A stretch of 64,000 nt of DNA from Corylus avellana (taxonomy: Eukaryota; Streptophyta; Magnoliopsida; Fagales; Betulaceae): positions 11,935,132-11,999,131 of the forward strand of contig NC_081545.1 of NCBI RefSeq assembly GCF_901000735.1. The letters run 5' to 3'. The notes beneath the pieces were generated by a model. That model had not been told where the DNA came from and did not search any database. It saw only the letters and a list, made by a program, of their open reading frames with translations. The position numbers and the translations under genes are program-made. Position 1 is the first letter of the stretch; each line of letters opens with the position of its first letter. This document shows, piece by piece, positions 12,038 to 23,817 of the stretch.

Positions 12038-12658
12038 ATTTGTTGATTTGTAAAAATTGATTTTTGTTTGAATTAATTTTATTTTTCTACTAGTTTAGGT
12101 AGATTTTTTGTTTCATTTTTCTTTTTGAAATTTTTGTTTATTCTTATTTTTAATTTTTTTTGCTTTATTGTCTAACATAAAAAAAAGAAGAAGAAGTGTT
12201 TGTGGTTGTTTTCAATTCTTTTGCAGTTTCTGGAAATTCCAGTCCCTGCCAAGATGCTCGAGTGCACTCGAGCACACTGGAAGCCAGTGAGCCGCATCTG
12301 CACTTGAACCATTCTGCTCCTGCGTTGAAGCACACTGTGCACTCACACTCGAGCGCATTCCATTGACGCTCAAGCTCACCAACGCACCTAACAGAAGCAT
12401 ACCTGAACAAGCGCACTCCTACGGTTGATCGCTTTTCACCTGCGCTCGAGCGCATCTCTGCAGGTAGCAACAGCATACTAGAAGCAGCTAAGGAAATTTT
12501 TTTTTTTTTTTGCAATTTCTTTTTGATCCATTTTTGTTAGTATTTTCTATTTTCTGTTTTCTTTTGTTTTCTATTTTTATTCTTTGTTTTGTTCTTTTTA
12601 TTTTTTGTGAATATCTTGTCCTATTAGCTAGTTTATTTTTGGAATCTTTGTTTGGTGT

Positions 12659-15352
12659 ATGCTTGGTCGGAGATCCTTGAACTTAGAGTTGATACCCTTA
12701 AATCCCGACATAGAAAGAAATCTTAGGAGAAATCAGAGAGCACCTATTGAGTTAGAGCCAATTGTTGAGATGGGAGAGAATATACCTTGGAATGTGGAGA
12801 ATGAGCAAGCTAGGGTTGAGAATGATGTGGAAGCGAGAGCTTGGAATGTGGACTTTACTAGATCGCTTAGGGATCTGTTCGCATCAGTTGCGACAAACTC
12901 CCATTCGTGCATAGTATTGCCACCTACCAATGTCACCCATTTTGATTTGAAGCCTCATGTCATCCAAGTCCTACCCTCTTTTCATGGGTTAGAAATTGAA
13001 AATCCTTAAAGTCATGTAAAGAAATTCAAGGACATATGTGCCACTTTCAAGTTTCAGAGTCTGTCCACCTTAGACTCTTCCCTTTCTCTCTGCGTGATAA
13101 ATCCAGGGCATGGTTGGACTCCAACACGCCCGGATCCATTACATCTTGGGAAATCTTGTTGAGCATGTTTTTCCCAATGTCGAAAGTAAATGAGAGCTGA
13201 AAGGAGATTAGTTTTTTCACTCAAGAAGAGGATGAGAACTTTTCTGAGAGTGTGGAGTAGTTTAAGGAATTATTGATAAGATGCCCTCCACATGGATATG
13301 AGAAGTTGAGACTCTTTCAGTTCTTTTACCAAGGATTGACTCAATCCAACGGTAGTATGATCGAGTCTATGAATGGGGGGGCATTCTTAAGTTTAACGGG
13401 GGATGAAGCACACAAGACATTGGACAAGTTGTCCGACAACTCGCAGCAGTGGGATTTTTCAAGTTGCGAGGACAAATCCATTCGTGCTTGATGTGGTATT
13501 TTTGTGACAAAAAATATCAATTATAAAAATAACCATTCGCAATAGGATGAATCCTGTAGGATAGGGCTATATTGTGGGTGTCGAACCTCAAAGACTGCAG
13601 GGGTTTAATTATCAAAATTTAAAAGATTAAAGTTAACTTAATTAAAAGGGGATTTGATTTAATTTGTTTAAAAACTAAAGTGCATGAAAATAAAAAGAGT
13701 AAATATATGAGAGAGAAAGTAGAGTATTGATTTCACCACAATTCGCACATCAATGGTTAACCATATTTAATTCTAGCAATTCTTTCTATTCATGTTATAA
13801 ATTAAACAAGAAAACATATAAAAATAAATTAATGCAATCAACGGAATAACATAACCCATCTTTGGTTGGCACGGATTGTCTACCTAAATTACACTAAACT
13901 AAGGTGTAGTACGATCCGTCTTTCCTAGGTATGGTCTATCTAACCCTATTGATTACATGCCAATTAAGAATCATTGTATAACCATCATTCTTATAATCAC
14001 AGAAAATAAGAATGATTTGAGTTCGATAATAGTAAAATAATTTCTAAGACAAGATAAGAATTTTACTATTATTGAATTGGAATTAAAAACAATTGCATTT
14101 AATATGAAGAACAGAAATCAATTGTAGCAATCCTCAGACTTATACAATCAACATGCATAAATTGAAAAACTAGAAATTAAATACAATCAAACCATTATGC
14201 TTGGAAAGGGTTACATCAATACCCCACAATTGGGTTTAGCTGCTCATGCTCTTCTAAGCTCCAAAGACAATTTTACTAAATTTTGTTCTAGAAAGCTGTG
14301 TGTCTATTTACAATGTTTAGAGCCTTATTTATAGGGATTAGGAGAACCCTAAAAACCCTAGAAATCCTCAGAAAACCGGAAGTCTGTCTCCTAGTCCAAT
14401 TGGGAGACTAAAAACCAAGTCCATGCTGGAAAAGGACTGCTGCCGTGCTGTACACACCCGAGTGCACTCGATCCGAGGTCTTGTGCACTCGAGCTTAACT
14501 GTTGTGCGCACGAGCGCAGGTATGCGCTTGATCCCTGGCTGCAGACGCTCGAACGCAGTGCGCTCGATCCTAGGAGTGCTGCGATCAATCCTAGATCCAG
14601 AATGCTCAACTTCTTGTCCTTTTAAGCCCAATTTTCAATGGTTTGTCAAATGAGACCTAAAACACAAAAATCAAACAAAATCAAACAAATAACAATGCTA
14701 AGGAATTAACATATGTAAATTAAGGGGCTTGAATGTGCAACATTCGGCGCTTATCAGTGCTCCCAAGAAAGGAGGCATCTATGAGATTAAAGAGGATACT
14801 GATTTGAGGATAAAGATAGATGCTCTCACCAAGAAGGTCGACGCACTCACTGTGGGCTAGTCCATTAATGCTGCCAACACATTCAATGTTGATAGCTGTT
14901 CCATTTGTGCTAGTCCTATGCACTTAGCACATAATTGTCCATCTATGCTAGGCTTTGCTGAGTACCCAATGGAATAAGTGAACCCTTTCAATGATTGTCG
15001 GAAGCAGTCAAGTGGACCATTCTCAAAGACCTACAATCTAGGGTGGCAGAACCACCCTAATTTCTCCTGGAAGCAAAACCAACCGGTGAATCAAGGAGGA
15101 GCCCCTTATCATGCTCACAATCAATACCCTCCTGAATTTCTTCCACCGGTTCAGAATCATGGTCGCTTGGCCCATCTAGTGCCATCACATGCTTTCCAAG
15201 CTCCCACTCAAGCACCAATGTCATCTTCACAGTCATTGGAAGATACTCTCCAAGGCTTCATGAAGCTCACTGGCCAATCCATAAGTGAAGTGAGGAGTGC
15301 GGCAATGGTAAACACCCAAGCGATTGCCAAGCTAGAGAGTCAAATGGGTTAA
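12659..15352 (+). pseudogene. element A gag (capsid and zinc knuckle), split by a solo LTR
   Basis: Capsid-like sequence starts at MLGRRSLNLELIPLNP. Through frameshifts near 13010-13270 it includes the family block FPFSLRDKARAWLDS and then LFQFFYQGLTQ. The frame stops at the inserted LTR and resumes after it without a shift (SIRA, then PKKGG). A CCHC zinc knuckle, C-x2-C-x4-H-x4-C in CSICASPMHLAHNC, follows near 14900-14940, then a Q/P-rich tail and LEDTLQGFMKLTGQS. In-frame stops occur near 14860 and 14976. The protein would have packaged the RNA; it is now dead. Confidence 0.78.
13489..14756 (-). mobile_element. solo LTR of the element C family
   Basis: On the minus strand it starts TGATAAGCGCCGAATGTTGC and ends AATACCACATCA, matching the LTRs of element C. 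Perfect 5-bp TSDs (GTGCT, 13484-13488 and 14757-14761) flank it, and removing one TSD plus the LTR restores the gag frame of element A. It holds a cluster of GAGCGCAC-type motifs near 14445-14605. The 1268-bp unit arose by LTR-LTR recombination after insertion. Confidence 0.9.
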
Positions 15353-15399
15353 ATTGCAAGTCACTTGGTTGAAAGAAGGGAAAGTTCCCTAGTGAGCCC

Positions 15400-16601
15400 G
15401 TGCCCAACCCGAAGGGACAGTTTGCGGTTGGAAGTTCTTCAGATCCTGCACACGGGCAGGAACAAGTGAAATCGATTGTCACACCGAGGTCAGGGAGACA
15501 AGTGGACAATCAAGTGGTTCTGCTTGAAGAGAATCATGTTGTGCCACAAGGGCAAGAGAGTGGCAACAATGAGAAGAGAGATGCTGAGCCATCTAAAGCC
15601 ACATTCGTTGTTGAGGATCCTCCTAGGTCGTTTGTTCCTAAAGCACCTTACCCTGAAAGGTTGCGAGCACCTAAGAAAGGAGGAAAATTTGAGGACATTT
15701 TGGAGGTGTTCAAACAAGTTCAAATCAATGTCCTATTCTTGGACGCCATCCAATAAGTACCATCATATGACAAGTTCTTGAAGGACTTGATCACTGTTAA
15801 GAGGAGGACAAATGTCCCAAATAAGGCATTTTTTGACAGAGCAGGTTAACTCGATCCTACAGTGCAAGCTGCCATTAAGTATAAGGACCCTGGGTGTCCT
15901 ACCATTTCTTGCATGATAGGAGTCAGCAGGATTGAGAGGGCTTTATTGGATCTTGGAGCAAGTGTGAATCTCTTGCCCTACGCACTCTACTTACAATTGG
16001 GGTTAGGAGAGTTAAGCCCACATCGATGACACTCTAGTTGGCTAACAGGTCAGTAAAGGTTCCACGGGAAATTGAGGATGTGTTGATTAAGGTGGATACG
16101 TTTTATTTCCCTGTGGATTTCATTGTGCTAGACATAGAGCCGGTTTAGAATGTTGGGATTCAAATACCGGTGATTCTAGGGTGACCATTCTTAGCTACGG
16201 CTAACGCTTTAATAAATTGTAACACGGGAGTAATGAAGATTTCCTTCGGAAATATGACAGTGGAGTTGAATATCTTTGATATCAGCAAGCAACCACTGGA
16301 ATATGATGAAGTGAGACATGTATGCTTGATAGAGGAGATCATGGAGGAGACTGTTGAAGAATCAAGCATAGAGGACCCCTTGGAAGCATGCTTTGCTCAG
16401 TTTGGAGATGATTTGGATTTGGACAAGTTACTTGAGTAGGCAGATGCAATTTTGGAGAGTGCTCCTCTAGTGAGCAGTGAAAGTAGGGAGACCGCAGTGC
16501 CAGAACCCCCATGAAGGAACTTAAGCCTTTACCGGAAAACCTCAAGTATAAGTTCCTAGGTCCAGTCAAATCTTTGCCAGTTATCATAGCTTCAGATTTG
16601 G
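15400..16601 (+). pseudogene. element A protease and pre-RT region
   Basis: After a gag-pol linker (KATFVVEDPPRSFVPKAPYP) comes the retropepsin block ERALLDLGASVNLLPYALYL near 15935-15990. It is followed by a frame-shifted protease C-terminus, MKISFGNMTVELNIFDISKQ at 16233-16292, and a pre-RT segment ending IIASDLVKDRQ. Stops and frameshifts are many (near 15756, 15848, 16030 and 16439). It is homologous to the fragment at 1-1095. Confidence 0.8.
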
Positions 16602-17265
16602 TGAAAGATCGACAAGCCTACAACTCGTCTCCCTGCTCAAAATCTTCTTCAAGTGATTCTCGTTTATCGGACCATACCAATAGACTTATCAACCATAGAT
16701 TTATCAAAGAAATAACTCAAACTCTAAGAGATCCAATTTAATGCTCATCACGTATGATCTCTTTTAGCACAGCCTCTCACGAACTCTGGGGTAGAAATTC
16801 ATACCTCTAACTTTCTATAGAGGTATTTATAATAGCCCCACAATCCCTAGACCTAGGACACAGTTTGAAATCATTTCAAACTGTTATAGGTACGTAGCAT
16901 TCGGACGGGAACAAGAGCCGTCTGGACGGGGGATGAAATACACGGCCAAAGTGGTATTTTGGTCATGGCCATCCGGACGAGGAGAAGTTCCGTCTGGACA
17001 GAGCTAGGGCAAATCTCGGGAATGCATCGCAAACTTTCTTTCTCGGAGCGGCGCGTCCGAACGGGGTTTAGACGAGATTGCAGACGAGGCTCTCTGAAAT
17101 TCTTGTTTATTGATCTCGTCCAAACGGGGTGCAGACGAGATTGCAGACGAGGCTCTCAAGAAAAATAGAATTATTCGAGCGTCCGAATGGCACTTACATG
17201 GATGAAGAATCTTGGCACTTTTGGTCACCATTTTGCTTACCGAATTACGCAAACAAGAACTTACA
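16602..17265 (-). mobile_element. putative LTR fragment with CCGTCTGGACG-type repeats
   Basis: This block lies between the truncated end of element A and copia reverse transcriptase. On the minus strand it could start TGTAAGTTCTTG and end GATCTTTCA. A cluster of CGTCTGGACG/TCCGGACG-like motifs (16890-17200) lies upstream, on the minus strand, of a TATA-like ATTATAAATACC near 16825. A roughly 60-bp unit containing CAGACGAGATTGCAGACGAGG-like sequence occurs twice near 17065-17160. No TSD was found, so the exact ends are uncertain. Confidence 0.45.
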
Positions 17266-18390
17266 GTTCTTATTGAAAAAATCCTGGCCACATGAGCATA
17301 TGTATCAAAACAATCAATGCCCTTTGATAGTCTAAACCCTTTTTTGGCTACTAATATAGCTTATACTTGTCAATGGATCCATTAGATTTCATCTTTTTCT
17401 TAAAGTTCTATTTACATCCTATGGGTTTAGAACTAGAAGGTAAATCTACAAGAATCCATGTGTTATTAAGCATAATGGACTCCATTTCATCATCAATAGC
17501 TTCCTTCCAAAATGTGGCATCCCTAGATTTCATAGCTTCTTCAATGTTAGAAGGTTCATTTTCTATATTGTAACACACACCAACTTCATTCACAAGCACT
17601 TGAGAGTTACCTCTATAAAATATGTCGAAAAATTAGGACCAAAATTTTTTTCTTTTCTAATTTCAAAATTATCTTCATTTTCTGAAACAATATTTTCAAA
17701 AATATTTTCATTTTAGAAGTACTTGCTTCAGAAAAATTATAGTTTTTAATTGTATTGCACTCAAAAAATTTGGCATCTCTTGATTCAAAAATTACATTAG
17801 AATCTAATTCAAGAAAATGATAAGATTTACTAGACACCTCCACAATTTAAAATAATTTATGTTGGGTTTGCGTTTAAACCACAACTTATAAGGGGGAAAA
17901 TGATTTCTTTTAGAAGGGACACTATTTAATATGTGAATTGAAGAAAAAATAGCTCCACCCCAAAGCTTCTCAGGCAAACCAGAATGGTTAAGCATTGCAT
18001 TAACCATATCCATGAGTGTTATACTTCTTCTTTCCACTACAATGTTCTGTTGCGGTGTATAAGGTGTTGTTTTCTCATGAATAATACCATTAATCTTACA
18101 GAAATTGTCAAAGTCATTATTAAAAAATTGTCCACTTTTATCACTTCTTAATGACTTAATCTTGCAACCAAGTATATTTTCAACTTTTGACTCAAAAAAA
18201 AAAAAAAAAAAAAAAAACGAGTATATTTTCAACTTCAGCTTTATAAATCTTAAACTTATCTAAAACTTCATCTTTTGTTCTAATCAAATAAAGATAAGCA
18301 TATTTAGACAAATCATCTATCAAAATAATAAAATATTTATTACCAGCTCTTGTGATTTTACCACTCAAATCACATACATCAGAGTGCATT
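17266..18390 (-). pseudogene. copia integrase and N-terminal reverse transcriptase, broken
   Basis: From right to left, the integrase core shows MHSDVCDLSGKIT (first Asp), IKSLRSDKSGQFF (second Asp) and TPQQNIVVERRSITLMDM (Glu), so the D,D,E residues are visible. It continues to LWGGAIFSSIHILNSVPS. Further left comes the copia RT start (ATFWKEAIDDEMESI, NNTWILVDLP, PIGCK) and YAHVARIFSIRT, after which similarity ends. A 33-bp retroposed insertion at 18187-18219 and further stops and shifts disable it. Confidence 0.82.
18187..18219 (+). mobile_element. 33-bp retroposed insert (poly-A) with 16-bp TSD
   Basis: The insert is TTGACTC followed by 24 A residues and CG. It is flanked by perfect 16-bp direct repeats AGTATATTTTCAACTT (18171-18186 and 18220-18235). 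This fits a severely 5'-truncated SINE/LINE product inside the copia integrase. Confidence 0.75.
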
Positions 18391-18814
18391 AATTCAAGTA
18401 AATTTGAAGATGATATATTAAAAACACGGTTTTCTAGTTAACTTTGTTTTAACACAGATTTAACATTTGTCTCTATCATCATGTAAATTAGAAGGCAAAA
18501 ATCCTAATTTAACCATACTATTTATAGAATTATAATTTACATGGCCTAATGTAGCAAGCCATAATGAATAAGAGTCAACAATATACACATAAACATTCTA
18601 GTTTAAACATTCCATTTACAACAAACCAGATTCTTTCAAATTTCTAGTGCATGAAATACATCAATAAGAGTAACTATTTTCTCATAAGTAAATTTCAGCT
18701 CAACAGTGCATTTTTCAATTACTTTGGTAGTAGTTGAATTTCCCATGTACAGTTCAATCTCATCACCAACTTTCTCATATTTCTTGAAGAGATTTCTATC
18801 TCCACAGATGTGAC

Positions 18815-19683
18815 GAGTTGCACCAGTATCAACTCATCAACTAGAATCATTGATTACCATATTTACTTTAAAAACTACGGCAACAAGATTTTCTTCAATA
18901 TTGTTGGCATGTTCCTTCTTCATAACTGTGCAGTTCTTGATGAAGTGACAGGCTTCTTGTGGTAATGAGAAATCCCATTTTTCTTGAAGTTTCTCTTTTT
19001 CTTTGGACCAATTTTACTAGGACCACCAACTTCATATTTGGGCTTTTTCCTTTTTTTGTTGTCTCTTTCAACATTAACATGTGCAGATTCGTTCATTTTA
19101 GCATTTTCTTCGGGTTGTCTCAAAGCCTTGACTCTTCTTCAATACCAAGTTGTCTCTGAAGACCTCCTAGAGTCAAATCATCACCTTTTCTCTTAAGTTA
19201 CAGTAATCCTTCCAAGTCGGTGGCAATTTGATAATAATAGCACTCACTTGAAGTTTTTCATCAATTGGAATGCCCTCAGAATACAATTGTTAGACAATAA
19301 GTTGAATCTCATGAACCTGATTCAGAATAGACTTATTATCCACTATTTTAAGATCAAAATAATTACTTACCAGTTAGCTTTTGTTGCCAGAATTCTCAGG
19401 TGAATAGAGGATCAGTGAGGGTGTTGAGGATATTCTTCCGTCATGTGTAGTTGTCTTCCTCCCATTTGAACTTCACATCAATTTTTTCATCACTTCCTCC
19501 TTCTACAAGAACGATTGGACAGGGTGTGTTGAGCATATAACGAACCTTCAATGGTATCAGTAAAAATTCAACTTTCTCCTTCCAGCATTTGTAGTTGTTG
19601 CTGTCAAAACGATCCAATTTTGAAAGAGCTTGTGGCATCACATTCAGAGAAGTAATAGCATAATTCATAGTTGGAAGTGCCAT
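18815..19683 (-). pseudogene. copia gag and protease active site, broken
   Basis: gag starts MALPTMNYAITSL, 31 nt from the LTR end, and shows the copia motif LDRFDSNNYKCWKEKVEFLL. The nucleocapsid finger survives only in a shifted frame (CHFIKNC). The protease active site reads LDTGATRHICGDRNLF near 18790-18840. Several stops and frameshifts separate the parts. The usual copia tRNA-Met primer site is not visible between LTR and gag. Confidence 0.78.
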
Positions 19684-19713
19684 TGAAAGAATGCATAATA
19701 TTTATTTAAGAAT

Positions 19714-20332
19714 TGTTGGAAAAAATGATTTGAAAATTGCAGGAAAAATAAACGTAGAACATAAACAAAATGGGAAGTAGTTGAAATATGGACAGTAAGG
19801 TGATTGTAACTCTATCTCTTAGATAAATATTGCCCTCCACTTGTATTAGAAGTTTTTCAAAAGGAAAGAAGAGCAATCTTATCCTCAAGATACAATACTG
19901 CCCGATATAGTGAGCATAATGCAAACTCTAAACACTATCCAGAACCATAAAATATTTTGTAACAGCCGTGAATAATGGAAAATAAAATTATCTATAAATA
20001 ATAAACTATTGGAAAACATTATATATTAATTTCATATAATCACATAAGCAGTTTATATCAGTTGAAATACCAGTTACAGATTATTTTAAAATCAAACATT
20101 GAAAAAGTAGTTATAACTTGACAAAACATGATCTCATAAAACATGGTAATAGGAGAAATTGAAGTAGTAGATGGTAACTGATCAAAGAAGATAATAGGAG
20201 AAATAGTTATTTACTAAAAATAAATAACTATTAAAACAGGATAATAGGAAAACAATAATTAATTTAAAATTCAAAATAATCATGAAATATTTACAAAATT
20301 CGAAATTTTAATTTCATGAAATAATATCAACA
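19714..20332 (-). repeat. copia 5' LTR
   Basis: It matches the LTR at 9681-10299 in length and ends (TGTTGATATT...CCAACA on the minus strand). It is followed on the minus strand by the gag start codon. AAGCT lies outside it, against AAACT at the other end. Confidence 0.82.
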
Positions 20333-20575
20333 AAGCTATGTGGAACCAAGAGCACTCTCATTCCTATATGATTAATATATACTAGGTGCTCTCCTAGTGT
20401 CGTCCTAGTCTTAGGTGGAATTTAATTTTTTTTCTAAAAAAACCAAAATTAATGCGGCCCCACCACCAGTTTATTTGTCAACTAGTTCTCCAATTATTTT
20501 CTCTCTCAACTAGTTTAATTTTGCTTCTAGAAATAATTATGAGACATCTTTAATTTTATGTTAATTCCCTCTCAA

Positions 20576-20583
<8 letters not shown>

Positions 20584-20608
<25 letters not shown>

Positions 20609-20609
20609 T
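20584..20609. repeat. (CT)n microsatellite in the left-arm leader
   Basis: A CT dinucleotide run in the presumed 5' UTR or promoter. The matching part of the right arm (near 32570-32600) is shorter and interrupted. Confidence 0.85.
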
Positions 20610-21435
20610 GGTTGCTCTAGGAAAAATCTTGCCATCTCTCTCTCTCTCTCGCCATCATCACTGCTGGGACACCGGAGAATTGCCTTCGTCGCTGTCAGGA
20701 TCCACCGGAGAACGTTGTCACCGGATCGGAACCTAGTCCACTATCGTGTGGAGGTACAATTATTTTGCCCTTTTTTCCTTCAGTGAATTATTTTGCCTTA
20801 TTTTGCCATGTTTTTGTTAATCAAGTTTTTCTGTTGAGGTGCCGAGAAATCACAGGAAAGGGAAAGAAATTGACATTTAGAATAATGTAGTTGTGAGAAA
20901 CTCTATTATTGTAACCATTAGAATTAATTTTGGTTTATGAGCCAAAATCCGTGAATTTTCTTGCTAATTTTACTAGGCTAGGTGGGGTGTTCTCCGCTTT
21001 AGTTTTAATTTGTAGTCCCAAGTAAAAATATTTTTGAAAATAGAAAACGATAGCAGTAATAGAAAAGCCAAATAATATAAATAGATTTTTTTTTTGGTGT
21101 TTTTATTAATAATAATATTAATAATATAATATTATTTGATAATACAAAATAGCCTGACATGTAAAATTACTTGTCTCAGTTTTCTCCGAACCTAAAGGTA
21201 GTGTTCATGTGGATTTGTACCCATGAATTTGGATTGTAAACATAGTTATTAGATGGTGAGTAGTGTTTTGCTCTACTTTAAGCAATGTTTTGCTCTGTTT
21301 TGAGTTGAGTTTGCATTAATAGACATCTTCAATTGAAACAAAATGATATAGTTGATAGCTCTCAAGGAACAAACATAATTTGAATCTTTGCTTACCTTTT
21401 TAGTTACTCATTGTGGCCACTTTTTGTTTTTCTAA

Positions 21436-23678
21436 ATGGACTTTTCAAGCTCACATTTGGAGAATGATGGCGAATTTGAACTGCAGTGTACACATATTTC
21501 AGATGACGATGCATTAACCGACGAAGATGACCCTAAAATTGGTTAGGCTTTTTACTTTTATTTGTGTTATAATTTAGCTTCAAATTATTTTTTCTTTGAC
21601 CCACAAATTATGGCCCTAAACATTGTATGATTTATTTATTTATTTATTTGTTGTGATTTAGAGTTGGATGGTAAAGAGGACAATGGTGCACTTTACGAGA
21701 TGGTAGATGAGGATGATAAAGTTAAAGAACCAGATGAATCAATGACGTTTAGTTCTTGGGAAGAACTTCACTCATAGTATAAAAAATATGATAAGAGGGT
21801 TGGTTTTGCTGTGTTAAAAAAAAAGGTGGTTGTGTCAATTACAAAATCCTTGCATGTATTCGCCAAGGCAAACCAAGAAAAGGAAAAAGTGATGCTATGA
21901 AGCCAGTTCCAAAAATAATTAGAATAAAGTGTAAAACCAGGATTTGTGCGATGTTATCTGTTGATAGAACATGGTTTTTGATTAAGGTTGCGTTGAAGCA
22001 TAAGCATGATCTAAGCACAAGAAAAAGCAAGGTTTTTTGAGATTCCATAAGAATATAGATTCATCTGTGAAAAGGAGGATGGTTTTAAATGATAGACCTG
22101 GAATACGTATGAATAAGAATTTTAAGTCTTTAGTTTTTGAAATTTGGGGGGGGGGGGGTTGTATGCCGAAATTTTATTGACAAGGCAAAGAGAACTTCGA
22201 CTTGGAAAACTAGGCGCTCAAGCATTGAGTGATTATTTTGTTACAATGCAAAAGCAGAATGATGGATTCTATTATATGATGGACACAGATGATGAGGGTA
22301 GGTTGCGAAATGAATTTTGGGCTAATGCAAGAAGTAGGGCATCATATGAATTTTTTGGAGACGTCATTACGTTCAACATAACATACTTGACAAAAAGATA
22401 TGACATGCCATTTGCTTCTTTCGTAGGTGTTAATCATCATGGTCAGAGTATACTTTTGGGGGCCAGACTATTATCAAAGGAGGATACAGAAATATTTGCT
22501 TGGTTGTTTAATACTTGGTTAGGTTGCATGAACGGAAAAGCTCCAAATGCAATTATAACGGATTAGGCTAGGGCCATGAGAAATGCAATGGAAATAGTTT
22601 TCCCTAAGACAACTCGACATAGATATTGTTTGTGGCACATTTTGGGAAAGCTACCAGAAAATTTTGGAGCACATGCTCAATACAACATTAAGACTGCCAT
22701 AAATACTAGTGTATATGATTCTCAAACAATTGAAGAATTCGAAGAAAATTGGAAATTACTAGTTGAGACTTATCAACTTGAGGATAATGATTGGCTGAAT
22801 GGGTTGTATATTGATTGGACTTTTTATGTGCCAGCATATATGAAAGATACATTTTGGGTGGGAATGAATACTACACAGTAGAGTGAAGGTATGAATTCAT
22901 TTTTTGATGGGTATGTGCACTCACAAATCACACTAAAAGAATTTGTTGATCAATTTGATAGTGCTTTGAGTAAAATTGTTGAGAAAGAGAGAATGTCTGA
23001 TTTTGATTCTTTTAATCGCATGATTCCTTGTTTAACCTTGTATCCTTTAGAAGAGACGTTTCAAGATGTATCCACCAATGTTAAGTTCAAAGAAGTTCAG
23101 GAGGAGTTTGTGAAAGTTATTTCTTATAATCACTTGTCTTAGAAGTGAAGGTGCAATTTCTACTTATGAAGTGATAGAACTTGGTGTCGTTAATAGAAAG
23201 ATGAAAGAAGTACCATATCATGTTTACTAGCTACAATGAAAAAGAAGTAGAAGTGAAGTGTAATTGTGCATTATTTAAAACAAGAGGCATCTTGTGTAGA
23301 CATGCCTTTTTGGTGCTACTATCAAAAATGCATACAATTTTGCCATCAAGATATTATCTTCCGAGATGGAGGAAGGATATAAAGCGAACATACACTTTGG
23401 TTAAGAGTAGTTATGATGCTTTTGGCGTTGATCCTAATGACGAAAGGTATGACATCGCATTGCTCGCATTGAAAAGCGTGGACAAATACAAGAAGGTGAT
23501 GAAAAATGTTGATATGTTAACAAATGAATTCCGTTAATCAAGGCCTAAGCCCATTCATAATACTGTGCTTAGTCTTATTAAGGCTAAACGTATAGGGAGA
23601 CCAAGGTTAACAAGAATGGTGTCCATTTTAGAAAAAAAAGATGACGAAGTCAAAACGATAAAAAAAGGTTGCTATTGA
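21436..23678 (+). pseudogene. FAR1/FRS-like Mutator transposase gene, left arm
   Basis: FAR1-family proteins descend from Mutator transposases and bind DNA. Exon 1 (21436-21541) encodes an acidic leader with DDDALTDEDDPK. A GT-AG intron (21542-21661) follows; exon 2 opens ELDGKEDNGALYEMVDE, then the FAR1 domain (FSSWEELHS). The MULE core is clear: a first acidic site near FGDVITFNITYLT, FASFVGVNHHGQSILLGARL, NAIITD, then TRHRYCLWHI. A SWIM zinc finger (VKCNCALFKTRGILCRHAF) lies near 23250-23310. Damage includes stops near 21776, 22563 and 22879, a frame break near 21870 and a G run at 22147-22158. No intact protein is possible. Confidence 0.85.
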
Positions 23679-23733
23679 CAACTAGGCCAAACCGAAAAGG
23701 AGGAAAAAACAAGTTTCAAAAATATTTGCATGC

Positions 23734-23761
23734 TCCACATAAGGATTTTCAAACCTGTGTA
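23734..23761. other. palindrome spacer
   Basis: These 28 bp lie between TTTGCATGC of the left arm and GCATGCAAA of the right arm. They include TTTTCAAACCT, which recurs at 23773-23784 in the right arm, a microhomology that may mark how the inversion formed. Confidence 0.7.
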
Positions 23762-23817
23762 GCATGCAAATGTTTTTCAAACCTATTTTTTCCTCTTTTT
23801 TCAGTTTGGCCTTGTTG

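Larger units (their letters stand above)
10825..16601 (+). mobile_element. Ty3/gypsy element A (Athila/Tat-like), 3'-truncated
   Basis: It has a 5' LTR, a tRNA-Asp primer site, a gag with capsid and zinc knuckle, protease, and the first residues before reverse transcriptase (LPENLKYKFLGP, then LPVIIASDL). Similarity stops near 16601, so RT, RNase H, integrase and the 3' LTR are missing. The LTR belongs to the same family as element B. It is nested inside the copia element and is itself split by a solo LTR at 13489-14756. Confidence 0.8.
9681..20332 (-). mobile_element. old Ty1/copia element, host of nested insertions
   Basis: Both LTRs are 619 bp and read TGTTGATATT...CCAACA on the minus strand. 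gag, protease, integrase and the start of reverse transcriptase lie in copia order (PR before IN before RT) between 19683 and 17266. A polypurine tract (AGTGGGGGAT) abuts the 3' LTR. Flanking 5-mers are AAACT on the left and AAGCT on the right, a TSD with one change. Element A and a further LTR-like block fill 10825-17265, and much of RT and RNase H is missing. Every coding domain is broken. Confidence 0.8.
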
